Below, one piece after another: positions 25,033-33,958 of a DNA stretch of 64,000 nt. Below the pieces are notes generated by a model. It ran no database searches and was not told the origin of the DNA. It saw nothing but the letters and a program-made list of their open reading frames with translations. Where the stretch lies: the NCBI GenBank assembly GCA_045595445.1, contig JAZOAK010000007.1:32513-96512 (forward strand), written 5' to 3'. How positions within the stretch are numbered: the stretch's first letter is position 1; each line of letters opens with the position of its first letter. This stretch comes from RGIG3009 sp045595445 (GTDB taxonomy: Bacteria; Bacillota; Clostridia; Oscillospirales; Acutalibacteraceae). The position numbers were made by a program, and so were the translations under genes.

Positions 25033-26205
25033 TTAGATTCTCGCCACACCGGTTTCGCGGGCCGCTTGCGCCACGCGCTCCGCGACCGTCTTGCCAATGC
25101 GCTCGTCAAAGGCAAACGGCATGATGTACTCTTCGTTCAACTCTTCGTCGGAGACAAGCGATGCGATTGCCAGCGAAGCCGCCATCTGCATCTCCTCGTT
25201 AATATCCGAGGCACGCACGTCCAGCGCACCACGGAAAATACCGGGGAACGCCATCACGTTGTTGATCTGGTTCGGGAAATCCGAACGGCCGGTACCCACC
25301 ACGCGAGCGCCTGCGGCTTTCGCCTTGTCGGGCATGATCTCCGGCACGGGGTTTGCCATCGGGAACACGATCGCGTCGGTATTCATGGACTTGATCATGT
25401 CTTCCGATACGCAGTTCGGCGCAGAAACACCGATAAACACGTCGGCACCCTTCATGGCATCCGCAAGCGAGCCGGTCATCTTCTCACGGTTGGTAACCAG
25501 ACTCATCTCAGCCTGCGCGGGATTGAGCTGCTCGTCGCCCTCGCACAAAATACCGAAACGATCACACATCGTCAAGTTCTTGACGCCCAATTTGAGAAGA
25601 TGTTTGCCGATGGCAATACCGGCGGAACCGGCACCGTTGATCACGCAACGGATCTCGTCGATCTCTTTTTTCGTCAAACGCAACGCGTTCAGCAGCGCGG
25701 CACCCACCACGACAGCCGTACCGTGCTGATCGTCGTGGAATACGGGAATATCGCAGATCTCTTTCAAGCGGCGCTCGATCTCAAAGCAGCGCGGTGCCGC
25801 AATGTCTTCCAGGTTGATACCGCCAAAACTGCCGGACAGCAAGTAGATAGTGCGCACCAATTCGTCAACGTCCTTTGTGCGCAGGCAAAGCGGGAACGCA
25901 TCCACGTCGGCAAATTCCTTAAACAACACGCATTTGCCTTCCATAACCGGCATACCCGCCTCGGGGCCGATATCACCAAGGCCCAACACCGCCGTACCGT
26001 CGGTAATGACCGCCACCATGTTCCAGCGACGAGTGAGTTCAAACGATTTGTTATAGTCCTTATTGATCGCAAGACAAGGCTCCGCAACACCCGGCGTGTA
26101 CGCGATGGAAAGCTGTTCGCGGTTGGTCACCGGTGTGCGCGAAACGACCTCGATCTTGCCTTTCCATTCATAGTGCTGTTGTAGCGCTTTTTCCTTAATA
26201 TCCAC
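25033..26205 (-). CDS. Malic enzyme (oxaloacetate-decarboxylating malate dehydrogenase)
   Basis: 390 residues, short bacterial type. N-terminal malic domain with SIAYTPGVAEPCLAINKD and VLGLGDIGPEAGMPVMEGK, metal site region INLEDIAAPRCFEIE, then PVFHDDQHGTAVVVGAALLN and the NAD(P) motif VINGAGSAGIAIGKHLLKLG. It converts malate to pyruvate and CO2. There is no phosphotransacetylase domain. It follows a malate dehydrogenase-family gene by 14 bases, suggesting a PEP-oxaloacetate-malate-pyruvate route. Confidence 0.95.
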   Translation of the reverse strand: MDIKEKALQQHYEWKGKIEVVSRTPVTNREQLSIAYTPGVAEPCLAINKDYNKSFELTRRWNMVAVITDGTAVLGLGDIGPEAGMPVMEGKCVLFKEFADVDAFPLCLRTKDVDELVRTIYLLSGSFGGINLEDIAAPRCFEIERRLKEICDIPVFHDDQHGTAVVVGAALLNALRLTKKEIDEIRCVINGAGSAGIAIGKHLLKLGVKNLTMCDRFGILCEGDEQLNPAQAEMSLVTNREKMTGSLADAMKGADVFIGVSAPNCVSEDMIKSMNTDAIVFPMANPVPEIMPDKAKAAGARVVGTGRSDFPNQINNVMAFPGIFRGALDVRASDINEEMQMAASLAIASLVSDEELNEEYIMPFAFDERIGKTVAERVAQAARETGVARI

Positions 26206-26219
26206 AATCGCTCTCTCCT

Positions 26220-27347
26220 TTATTTGTAAGAACTGCTCGCCGCGTTCTCAAACTTGACGTCGCCCAAATACTTCACCGGATCCAATCCGACGTACCGGCA
26301 CATATCAAACATTTCCGCCACCGTATTGATGTTGACCGCGATACCGTTTTGGAGACGATCTGCTTTGGCAATGATCTCTTTTTCGCCATGCGTGTAAATG
26401 CGTGTCGCGCCCTCGGATTTCGGGGATTCACGCAACTCTTGCAAGAAGGTGGACAAATGCTCCTTAATGTCGCCGACGTCACCGAAAATTTTCGGATCGA
26501 TCACGATAAAGCCGTGGCAGGTACCGCCCTTGCCGCCGATGTGGGTGTGATTGGAGGTAAGACCCATCGACAAAATCGAGCAGAAAATCTCGCAGAACAT
26601 ACCGTAACCGTATCCCTTGTGGCTGCCCGACTGTTCGGTTTCGCCACCAAGCGGCATGATACCGCCGCCGTTCTTCGCCACGATGTTGGCAAGAACGTCT
26701 TTCGCATCGGTTGAGCCTTTGCCGCTCGCATTCAGCGCCCAACCCTCCGGTAACAGTTTGCCGAGTTTGTTATAGATTTCCAACTTACCGCGCGTGACGA
26801 CCGTGGTCGACGCATCAAAGAAGAAATCGTACGGTTCGGCGGGCATCGCAATGGCAATCGGATTGCTGCCGAGCATCGCCAATCGACCGAACGTCGGCAC
26901 CATGATGGCTTCGCTGTTGGTCATCGCCATACCGATCAAGCCGGCATCACACGCCATCTTGGCATAATATCCCGCAATACCGAAATGGTTGGAGTTACGT
27001 ACCGTCACGATCGCAACACCGCTGGTCTTCGCCTTTTCGATCGCGGTGGTCATCGCTTTGTGAGCGATCAACTGGCCCATACCGTCGTGACCCTCAATGA
27101 CCGCTGAAACGGGGGTCTCAAAGACAACTTCCGGCTTGGCATCCACTTTGATAAGCCCTTTTTCAATGCCCTTGTGGTACCGTGCCAAACGCTGCATACC
27201 GTGAGATTCGATACCGTACAAATCGGATAACAGTAAAACGTCCGTAATGATAGCGCTTTCCTCTTTGGTAAACCCAAAACTGCCAAAACAATCCTCACAA
27301 AACGTTTTGAGCTGATCGTATGAGTATGTTAAGTAGGTTGATGCCAT
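26220..27347 (-). CDS. Ldh2/MDH2-family malate/L-lactate dehydrogenase
   Basis: 375 residues of the Ldh2/YlbC/ComC family, unrelated in fold to classical MDH. Visible signatures: SDLYGIESHGMQRLARYHKG, VRNSNHFGIAGYYAKMAC with the catalytic His, and GSHKGYGYGMFCEIFCSIL. Family members use NAD(P)H with malate, lactate or ureidoglycolate; pairing with malic enzyme argues for malate. It is first in a two-gene operon with a promoter at 27387-27416. Confidence 0.9.
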   Translation of the reverse strand: MASTYLTYSYDQLKTFCEDCFGSFGFTKEESAIITDVLLLSDLYGIESHGMQRLARYHKGIEKGLIKVDAKPEVVFETPVSAVIEGHDGMGQLIAHKAMTTAIEKAKTSGVAIVTVRNSNHFGIAGYYAKMACDAGLIGMAMTNSEAIMVPTFGRLAMLGSNPIAIAMPAEPYDFFFDASTTVVTRGKLEIYNKLGKLLPEGWALNASGKGSTDAKDVLANIVAKNGGGIMPLGGETEQSGSHKGYGYGMFCEIFCSILSMGLTSNHTHIGGKGGTCHGFIVIDPKIFGDVGDIKEHLSTFLQELRESPKSEGATRIYTHGEKEIIAKADRLQNGIAVNINTVAEMFDMCRYVGLDPVKYLGDVKFENAASSSYK

Positions 27348-27386
27348 GATACTCGCTTCCTTTCAATACAAATCTTTCCGGTTACT

Positions 27387-27416
27387 ATTTTATCACAATA
27401 CTATATGCGGAGACAA
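27387..27416 (-). promoter_or_regulatory. Promoter of the malate dehydrogenase-malic enzyme operon
   Basis: Minus strand TTGTCT (27411-27416), 18 bases, TAAAAT (27387-27392), 40 bases upstream of the ATG at 27347. Confidence 0.55.
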
Positions 27417-27475
27417 GACATAATTTGTCCTTTTTTTGCACTTTTTGTTCATTTCTCCCTCTGCATCATATCTAC

Positions 27476-27507
27476 AAAAAACGAGCAGGCTTATAAAGCC
27501 TGCTCGT
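27476..27507 (-). terminator. Terminator of the ftsEX gene cluster
   Basis: ACGAGCAGGC (27481-27490) pairs with GCCTGCTCGT (27498-27507) around TTATAAA. On the minus strand a T6 run follows, ending the transcript that includes the S41 gene. Confidence 0.85.
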
Positions 27508-27520
27508 TTATCGTTGTTGT

Positions 27521-28762
27521 TTATTTCGCCGCCGTTGTGGTTGCGGTCGTCTTACCCGCTTCCGCGTTCACCACCGGCAGATACGTGTTGCTTTCCAAAA
27601 GCTTGATCGCCGCTTGCAGCTGCGTATCTTCCTCGTCTGTCATCAAGTTAAAATACACTTGCTTATCGTACGAAAGATCCGCCGTTTGATCGGGCATTAG
27701 CCCGACGTCCTTCCACGTCTCACCGCTTTGAATGCGGTAGAACACACCGGTGGAAAGCCGTACGGCACCTTTATCCGATTGGATGGTGGCATATTCTTGC
27801 ACAACCGCTTTCCCTTGTGTCGAGGTGCCGACCAAACGCGTTTTGGATAAATCCTGCAACACACCGGCAAACAATTCCGCTTCACCCACCGTATTACCGT
27901 TTACCAGCGTGACGGACGGTGCCGTCATCTCATAGGTATCGGTCGCACTGAACGTTACGGTTCCGTCTTTCTTTTGACAGTCCGCATACGGACCGCGCGG
28001 CAACAGGTAATCCAAGATCTCCTGTGCGGCAGCTACTTGTCCGCCCGCATTGTTGCGCACGTCAAACAAGAAATACGCAGCACCGCTTTGCGTCAATTCG
28101 TTGTATACGTTCTTGAACTGCAACGGTGTCAGATTGTTAAACTCCGCAATGCGGATATAGCCAATGGTATCCTTGATCAACCGTCCCGAAACGCTCGTCG
28201 CCGTGTAGGTGTTGGCAGAAAGTTCTACCGCCGTGGTAGCGCCGTTCTGTTGGAACGTGAGAATCAACTTTTCGGACGAGTTGATCTTCGCCTGTGCCAA
28301 TTGATAGGACGCGCCGGTAACAGCTTCGCCGTCAATGGCGGTCAACACCGACCCCTTTTCAATGCCGGACAACGCGGCGGGGGAGTTTTCATCTACCGAT
28401 GAAACGATCAACTCCGTACCCTTAGCAGTAATCGTCAAGCCAAAACCTGTGCGATTACCCGCCAAGCGACTTTGTACCTGTTGATATTCCGTTGCGGATA
28501 AATAGGCGGCATACGGATCTTCCAAGCCGTCAATATAGCCGTTTGCCAGCGCGGCGCGCAGTTTTTCCTCGTCAATAGTATAGCCCTTGCGCGCGGCAGA
28601 ATCGATCTCGTCAATATAATCGTACATTGCCTGACGCTGGCCGACGTCGCTGACAAGAGAGCTGAAATGCCGCATCGCGAGCACCATCGTGCAGGAAATT
28701 GTCAACGCAACCGCCAACAACACCAACGCAATCGTGACGCCAAGCGATATCTTTTTATTCAT
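27521..28762 (-). CDS. S41 peptidase homologue (CtpA/CtpB-like) lacking the catalytic serine
   Basis: 413 residues: signal anchor at about residues 8-30, PDZ domain (GFGLTITAKGTELIVSSVDE), and S41 core (YIRIAEFNNLTP, FLFDVRNNAGGQVAAAQEIL). The general-base Lys is kept at 318 (TSTQGKAVVQEY), but the nucleophile Ser, 25 residues earlier in active enzymes, is Gly293 (TLVNGNTVGEAELFAG; codon GGT, 27884-27886). Probably a non-catalytic PDZ scaffold. It ends the ftsE-ftsX-M23 cluster; Bacillus has ctpB next to ftsEX. Confidence 0.88.
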   Translation of the reverse strand: MNKKISLGVTIALVLLAVALTISCTMVLAMRHFSSLVSDVGQRQAMYDYIDEIDSAARKGYTIDEEKLRAALANGYIDGLEDPYAAYLSATEYQQVQSRLAGNRTGFGLTITAKGTELIVSSVDENSPAALSGIEKGSVLTAIDGEAVTGASYQLAQAKINSSEKLILTFQQNGATTAVELSANTYTATSVSGRLIKDTIGYIRIAEFNNLTPLQFKNVYNELTQSGAAYFLFDVRNNAGGQVAAAQEILDYLLPRGPYADCQKKDGTVTFSATDTYEMTAPSVTLVNGNTVGEAELFAGVLQDLSKTRLVGTSTQGKAVVQEYATIQSDKGAVRLSTGVFYRIQSGETWKDVGLMPDQTADLSYDKQVYFNLMTDEEDTQLQAAIKLLESNTYLPVVNAEAGKTTATTTAAK

Positions 28763-28786
28763 ACTCTCTCACCTCTTCCTCATTTG

Positions 28787-30007
28787 TTATGACGGCACGA
28801 CCACGTAGCCCTTACCGATCGGATCCACACGGACGTTATCTTCGCGCACCTCAAAATGCAAGTGTGCACCGTACGATTCACCGGTGTTACCGATCACACC
28901 GATCTGTGTCACACCGCCGGTCACACGTTGACCGACTGTAACGCTCGGTGTATACCGCATATGTGCATACAAGGTCACGATACGGACACCTTTGGAATCC
29001 AAACCGTGATCGATCATGCAGAAGTTGCCGTAACTGTAATGCATTGACTGCACCTTGATGACCGTACCGCTGGCAGCCGCAACGATCGGCTGACCGAGTG
29101 CGCGGCCGTTTGCAATATCGATCGCACGATGATAGCCGCTTGAACGCTTCCCATAGCCGGACGAAATACGCTTAACGGTCGGCGCAGGCCAATACATCTT
29201 ACCACCGTACGTGCTGGCAGGCGGTGTGCCGTTGAGCAAAGCCGCAATCTCACGATCCAACTCATCCTCGGATGCTTGGATCTGCTGCAACTTTTTCTCA
29301 TAGGAATTTTGTTGTTTGAGCAACGCATTCTCTTTGTTTTTGGCTGTAACGTAGAGCTTGTCCAGCGATTCAAATTGCTTATCGAGATCGCCTTTGAGCG
29401 CCTCTAACTCCGCTTTGGCAGCCTCAGATTCGGCTTTTTCCTGCTCTACTGCGTCCTTTTTGATCTGGATCTGCTGTTTCTCGGCTTCCGCCTCGTCACG
29501 CAGCCCCTTATCGTGCTCCGAAACCGAAGCAAGGATCTCGGCTTTCAACAAATAATCCGCGTAATCCTCGGTGTTCATTAACAACTGGAACGACGAATAC
29601 TGATTGGTTTGCGTGATTGCTTTGACGCGCTTTTTCAGCTTCGTCATAATTTCTTCCATTCTCGCCTCTTTTTGGGCGATCTCGGTGTTCAGTTGCTCGA
29701 TGTTTTTGTTTTGCTGTTCAATTTGCTTGTCGATTGCCGAAATCTGCAATTGATAAGCATCAATCTGCTTTTCTAAGTTGCTGACCTTTTTATACAGTTG
29801 ATTCACTTCAACCTGCTGATCTTCAATACTGTCACCCAAACTGTCCAATTGCGTTTGGATTTCCTTTGCTTCCTCCTTTAACTGCGCCAATTCGTTCCGC
29901 AGTTGATCAACGGAGTCCGCGGAAACCTGCTCAATATGAACCGGTAACGCGACCAGCAACACGGTCAGCGAAATCGTGGAAACGATTCGTAATATGGCTT
30001 TTCGCAT
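28787..30007 (-). CDS. Secreted M23 peptidoglycan endopeptidase with coiled coil (EnvC/PcsB-like partner of FtsEX)
   Basis: 406 residues. Signal peptide (MRKAILRIVSTISLTVLLVA), a long coiled coil at about residues 30-240 rich in Glu, Lys and Gln, then a C-terminal LytM/M23 domain. The zinc motifs are complete: H-x3-D in GYHRAIDIAN, YAHM, and GAHLHFEV, so the domain should be active, unlike E. coli EnvC. The start at 30007 has GGAGGA. It lies directly after ftsX, as expected for a hydrolase or activator controlled by FtsEX. Confidence 0.92.
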   Translation of the reverse strand: MRKAILRIVSTISLTVLLVALPVHIEQVSADSVDQLRNELAQLKEEAKEIQTQLDSLGDSIEDQQVEVNQLYKKVSNLEKQIDAYQLQISAIDKQIEQQNKNIEQLNTEIAQKEARMEEIMTKLKKRVKAITQTNQYSSFQLLMNTEDYADYLLKAEILASVSEHDKGLRDEAEAEKQQIQIKKDAVEQEKAESEAAKAELEALKGDLDKQFESLDKLYVTAKNKENALLKQQNSYEKKLQQIQASEDELDREIAALLNGTPPASTYGGKMYWPAPTVKRISSGYGKRSSGYHRAIDIANGRALGQPIVAAASGTVIKVQSMHYSYGNFCMIDHGLDSKGVRIVTLYAHMRYTPSVTVGQRVTGGVTQIGVIGNTGESYGAHLHFEVREDNVRVDPIGKGYVVVPS

Positions 30008-30037
30008 CGTTATTCCTCCTTGCACGGTGCGATACTG

Positions 30038-30922
30038 TTAATCGGTATTCTCTTTGAGATACCGCCCGATAGAAACCGAACTTCCGAGCACACCGGTAAT
30101 CATACCGCCGACCAAGAAGCCGAGCAACAGTTGCCACCAAACCATGGTAAACGGAATCAGTTCCAAACTGCTGCTGAATGTAAAATTCTGTCGAATAACT
30201 TCGTAAACGCCGAACAACAGACCGTATGACACAACGCCTGCCGCACAACCGAGTATGACACCCTCCACCATAAAGGGGAAACGCACAAACCACGGTGTCG
30301 CACCCACCGAGCGCATGATGGAGATTTCGCGGCGGCGGCTGTATACCGTCAATTTAATCGTGTTCGCAATAATAAACAACGACACGATCAACAGCAACGC
30401 GATCACCCACACACCAACCGTGAGCACGACTTTACGCACTTTCACGAGCGTCTGTGACAATGCCTGATCGTAATCGACCTTATCAACGTTTTCCACCGTC
30501 TTTATCGACGATACCGTTGCATCGAAGATGCTCAGATCTTCAAAATGGATCACAAAGGCGTCTTGAAGCGGATTATCCGCCTCCAAGTCTTCCAGAAGTT
30601 CGCCGAACTCGTCTTTGTAGCGTTCTAACAGCGCTTCTTTGGAAATGTACTCGACTTGCGCCACGTTATCCAGCGCTTCCAACTCTGCTTTCATGGCGGT
30701 GGCACGCTCATCCGTCACATCGGCGTCGGCATACGCCACCACAACGTTCTGTTGATACGCCCAGTCAAAGGCGTGTTCCACATTTTCATATACCAAATAC
30801 GCGCAGCCGGTAATCAGCAAACAGGACACCAAGACAAGAATGGATGCTGCCGACATAAAGAAGTTCTGGCGAAGACTGCGAACGCCCTCTTTCACCAAAA
30901 AACGTAACGTGTTAAACCTCAT
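30038..30922 (-). CDS. ftsX: Cell division ABC permease FtsX
   Basis: 294 residues, four membrane segments: one near the N-terminus (FMSAASILVLVSCLLITGCA) and three at the C-terminus, with an extracytoplasmic loop between (ENVEHAFDWAYQQNVVVAYA onward). FREIS..RSVGA-type motif EISIMRSVGATPWFVRFPFM is present. FtsX passes FtsE ATPase cycles to outside hydrolases. The ATG at 30922 has AAGGAGG and overlaps ftsE by 11 bases. Confidence 0.95.
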   Translation of the reverse strand: MRFNTLRFLVKEGVRSLRQNFFMSAASILVLVSCLLITGCAYLVYENVEHAFDWAYQQNVVVAYADADVTDERATAMKAELEALDNVAQVEYISKEALLERYKDEFGELLEDLEADNPLQDAFVIHFEDLSIFDATVSSIKTVENVDKVDYDQALSQTLVKVRKVVLTVGVWVIALLLIVSLFIIANTIKLTVYSRRREISIMRSVGATPWFVRFPFMVEGVILGCAAGVVSYGLLFGVYEVIRQNFTFSSSLELIPFTMVWWQLLLGFLVGGMITGVLGSSVSIGRYLKENTD

Positions 30923-31592
30923 GGGGCACCTCCTTGCTGTCCGAAACCACAAGACCCTGTTGGATCTGGATCACACGACGACCGAAGGATTTGACCAAGT
31001 CATGGTCATGCGTAACCACCAGCACCGTCGTGCCACGACGGTTGATCTCGGTCAATAACTCCATGATCTCGTACGACAACTCGGGGTCGATGTTACCGGT
31101 AGGCTCGTCCGCAATGATCAGCGAGGGGTTGTTCACCAAGGCGCGCGCCAAGCCGACACGCTGTTGCTCACCGCCCGACAACTCGGGAGGGAAGTTTTTC
31201 GATTTGTCCTGCAAGCCGACCAATCCCAACACGTACGGTACGCGGCGACGGATCTCGCGATGAGAAGCACCGATCACCCGCATGGCAAACGCGACGTTGT
31301 CAAATACCGTCATCGTGTCGATCAACCGGAAATCTTGAAACACAATACCCATCGCGCGGCGCAGATACGGGATCTGCCGTTTTTTCAGTTTGGACAGCTT
31401 AAAATTGCTGACCACGACCTCACCGGAGGTGGCAACCTCCTCGCGCATAATGAGCTTCAAAAAGGTGCTTTTACCGGCACCGGAAGCACCCACAATAAAC
31501 ACAAACTCACCGTCGTCAATGGTGATATCAATCCCTTTTAAGGCCTCGTTGCCGGTTTCGTAGGTCTTATGTACGTCACGAAATTCGATCAA
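30912..31592 (-). CDS. ftsE: Cell division ATP-binding protein FtsE
   Basis: 226 residues with a TTG start at 31592 preceded by AAGGAGG. ABC ATPase with Walker A VGASGAGKSTFLKLI, Q-loop region FQDFRLID, signature LSGGEQQRVGLARALVNN and Walker B LIIADEPTGNIDPE. It forms the FtsEX complex that controls peptidoglycan hydrolysis during division or elongation. First gene of the cluster, with a promoter at 31633-31661. Confidence 0.96.
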   Translation of the reverse strand: MIEFRDVHKTYETGNEALKGIDITIDDGEFVFIVGASGAGKSTFLKLIMREEVATSGEVVVSNFKLSKLKKRQIPYLRRAMGIVFQDFRLIDTMTVFDNVAFAMRVIGASHREIRRRVPYVLGLVGLQDKSKNFPPELSGGEQQRVGLARALVNNPSLIIADEPTGNIDPELSYEIMELLTEINRRGTTVLVVTHDHDLVKSFGRRVIQIQQGLVVSDSKEVPHEV

Positions 31593-31632
31593 CTTCAGCT
31601 CGCCTCCTTACTTTCACGACACCATTTTTTAC

Positions 31633-31661
31633 ATCATACCGCATGGTACGCGGCTCGGCAA
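31633..31661 (-). promoter_or_regulatory. Promoter of the ftsEX cluster
   Basis: Minus strand TTGCCG (31656-31661), 17 bases, TATGAT (31633-31638), 41 bases upstream of the ftsE start. Confidence 0.55.
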
Positions 31662-31689
31662 CCATCAGATTTTGGTAATTGCCGCACGA

Positions 31690-32775
31690 TCAATACTTCA
31701 CGGGATCCGCATTCAGATATTTTTTGACCATCAGCGCCACTTTGAACACGATCGCATCGTCAAACTCACGCAGATCCAATCCGGTCAATCGCTTGATCTT
31801 TTCCAAGCGGTACACCAGCGTGTTGCGGTGTACGAACAACTTGCGCGACGTTTCGGAAACGTTCAGGTTATTTTCGAAGAACCGCTGAATGGTAAACAGC
31901 GTTTCCTGATCCAACGAATCAATGGAACCCTGCTTGAACACCTCGCGTAAGAACATTTCACACAGCGTGGTGGGCAACTGGTAGATCAAACGGGCAATAC
32001 CCAAATTATCATAGCTGACGATCGCCTTTTCGGTATCAAACACCTTACCTACTTCGAGCGCGACCTGAGCCTCCTTAAAGGAACGCGCCAGATCTTTAAT
32101 GCCCTCCACCGGTGTGCCGATACCAACACTGATCGGCGTATAGAACTCGCTGCTCAGCGTGTCGGCAATGGATTGCGCCAATTTCTCTAAATCCTTAGAC
32201 TCCACCTGCATATGCATTTCTTTGACGACCGCAATATCCGCTTCACCGATATTGATCACAAAATCCTTGTTCTTTTCGGGGAACAGATTTTGGATAACAT
32301 CAAACGCGGAAATATCCGACAGCGTCTTGATATGCACCAACAGCACCACACGGCTGACGTCGTTATTAAAGTGTAACTCGCGTGCTTTCAGATAAATATC
32401 GCCCGGCAGAATGTTATCCATGATCACGTTCTTGATAAAGTTGCTGCGGTCGTATTTTTCGTCGTAGTATTGCTTCACGTTACCCAGCGAAATCGCGAGC
32501 AGTTCGGCATACTTCATCGCCAACTCATCGGTTCCTTCCACAAACGCCAAAAACTCACCTTGCGGACGAGCACCGAACAGACGATACGTATAACCGCCTT
32601 TCACAAAGGTTTCCTGCGTGCCAAACTCTTCACCGAGTTGCGTCTCCTGGCTCTCACCCATACGCGCCAAATCGCTGCACGCGACCACGGAAAAGGACTC
32701 GTCCACCACACCGATGGTACGGTTGATGACGTCCTTCATCTGATTGATCATTCCCAAAAACAAACGACTTGCCAT
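31690..32775 (-). CDS. PucR/CdaR-family transcriptional regulator
   Basis: 361 residues. An N-terminal sensor-like region, a middle GGDEF-like PucR domain, and the C-terminal PucR helix-turn-helix (IQRFFENNLNVSETSRKLFV then HRNTLVYRLEKIKRLTGLDL). Such regulators are common in gut Firmicutes and respond to small molecules; the target here is unknown. It has its own promoter and lies between the ftsEX cluster and the surface-polymer island. Confidence 0.9.
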   Translation of the reverse strand: MASRLFLGMINQMKDVINRTIGVVDESFSVVACSDLARMGESQETQLGEEFGTQETFVKGGYTYRLFGARPQGEFLAFVEGTDELAMKYAELLAISLGNVKQYYDEKYDRSNFIKNVIMDNILPGDIYLKARELHFNNDVSRVVLLVHIKTLSDISAFDVIQNLFPEKNKDFVINIGEADIAVVKEMHMQVESKDLEKLAQSIADTLSSEFYTPISVGIGTPVEGIKDLARSFKEAQVALEVGKVFDTEKAIVSYDNLGIARLIYQLPTTLCEMFLREVFKQGSIDSLDQETLFTIQRFFENNLNVSETSRKLFVHRNTLVYRLEKIKRLTGLDLREFDDAIVFKVALMVKKYLNADPVKY

Positions 32776-32842
32776 AGTTCATTTCTCCTTGCTCTTTACA
32801 TTAAGCCAACCTTCGGCAACATACACAAGTATAGATAGTATC

Positions 32843-32871
32843 ATAATACACGATTTTGGCACATTTTTCAA
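32843..32871 (-). promoter_or_regulatory. Promoter of the PucR-family regulator
   Basis: Minus strand TTGAAA (32866-32871), 17 bases, TATTAT (32843-32848). Confidence 0.65.
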
Positions 32872-32950
32872 GAGTTTTCTTTCATTTTGTCCCTGTCGGC
32901 ATTTCCGGCAAACACAACACGTTCCCGCCGCACCCCATAACAGAATAACA

Positions 32951-32979
32951 TTGACTTTTCAGGGGGTTTTATGTATAAT
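32951..32979 (+). promoter_or_regulatory. Promoter of the surface-polymer operon
   Basis: TTGACT (32951-32956), 17 bases, TATAAT (32974-32979), about 67 bases upstream of the LicD gene. The leader contains the near-repeat GTATACGTATGTGTAAGCGTAT, given only as a region at 32986-33007. Confidence 0.82.
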
Positions 32980-33046
32980 TATGGCGTATACGTATGTGTA
33001 AGCGTATTCCGTAAGGTAAAACGCACGAACAAGAGGATATAATTTT

Positions 33047-33958
33047 ATGCTGGAAACAAACGCTTTGGTAAGACGGTTGTCTATAAACAACAGCAAGTTG
33101 TTAACCCTGAGCGATGAAAACATCAAAGACATCCAAGCCGTTCTGTTGGATATGATGGCTGACTTTGATGCGTTTTGTCGCAAAAACGAGCTTTCTTACT
33201 TTTTGTGCGGCGGTTCTGCTTTGGGAGCACAGCGGCACGGCGGGTTTATCCCTTGGGATGACGATATGGACGTGGCAATGCCCCGTGCGGACTATGACCG
33301 CATGCGTGATCTCTTTTTGGCAGAGTACGGCGATCGCTATTGGGTGCAAGCCTTAAACGACGGCGGCAACTACGATCTGCCGTTTATGAAACTACGCAAA
33401 AAAGGCACCCGCTATGTCGAAATTTTTGAAACCGATCTCGACCAAGCGGGCGTATTCATCGATATTTATCCGCTTGAAAACCTGCCGGACGCGGCGCTTG
33501 TGCGGTTTGTGCACGGTGTTGTTTGTGATTTTCTGCATTTGTGCTGTTCGTGCGTCAGGATCAAACAAAAAAAGCAAATCTACGTGGAATACTTTGGCAA
33601 TCTGCGCACGATCAAAATCAAAGCCCTTCTCGGTCACATCTTAGGCATTATCCCGCTCAAAACGTGGTGTCGCTTGGCGGACCGCTTTGCGTCAAACTGT
33701 AAAAATACCAATTCCGAACTGGTGTCCTTCCCCGGCGGAAGAAAACATTATTTCGGTGAAATGCTGCATCGCACCTCGGTGTTCCCACCGAAAGAATGTG
33801 CCTTTGACGGACATCGCTTTTTTGTGATGTCCGATCCTACCGAGCACTTAACAACGCTCTACGGTGATTATCATGCCGTTCCGGAACAGCGCAACCGCGA
33901 GCGTCATTCCATCTTGACGTTAGAATTAGGAGTCAACAATGAAACGATTCTTCGCTGA
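33047..33958 (+). CDS. LicD-family phosphotransferase
   Basis: 303 residues with a complete LicD core: YFLCGGSALGAQRHGGFIPW and WDDDMDVAMPRADYDRM, carrying the metal-binding Asp residues. LicD proteins transfer a phosphoalditol or phosphocholine group from a CDP carrier to a glycan. It is the first gene of a five-gene operon and overlaps the ABC permease gene by 20 bases. The acceptor and the transferred group are not known from sequence. Confidence 0.93.
   Translation: MLETNALVRRLSINNSKLLTLSDENIKDIQAVLLDMMADFDAFCRKNELSYFLCGGSALGAQRHGGFIPWDDDMDVAMPRADYDRMRDLFLAEYGDRYWVQALNDGGNYDLPFMKLRKKGTRYVEIFETDLDQAGVFIDIYPLENLPDAALVRFVHGVVCDFLHLCCSCVRIKQKKQIYVEYFGNLRTIKIKALLGHILGIIPLKTWCRLADRFASNCKNTNSELVSFPGGRKHYFGEMLHRTSVFPPKECAFDGHRFFVMSDPTEHLTTLYGDYHAVPEQRNRERHSILTLELGVNNETILR

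Noticed and set aside
25066..26184. 372-codon plus-strand frame antisense to the malic enzyme gene
   Set aside because: Shadow of a complete malic enzyme with intact motifs; no recognisable protein.
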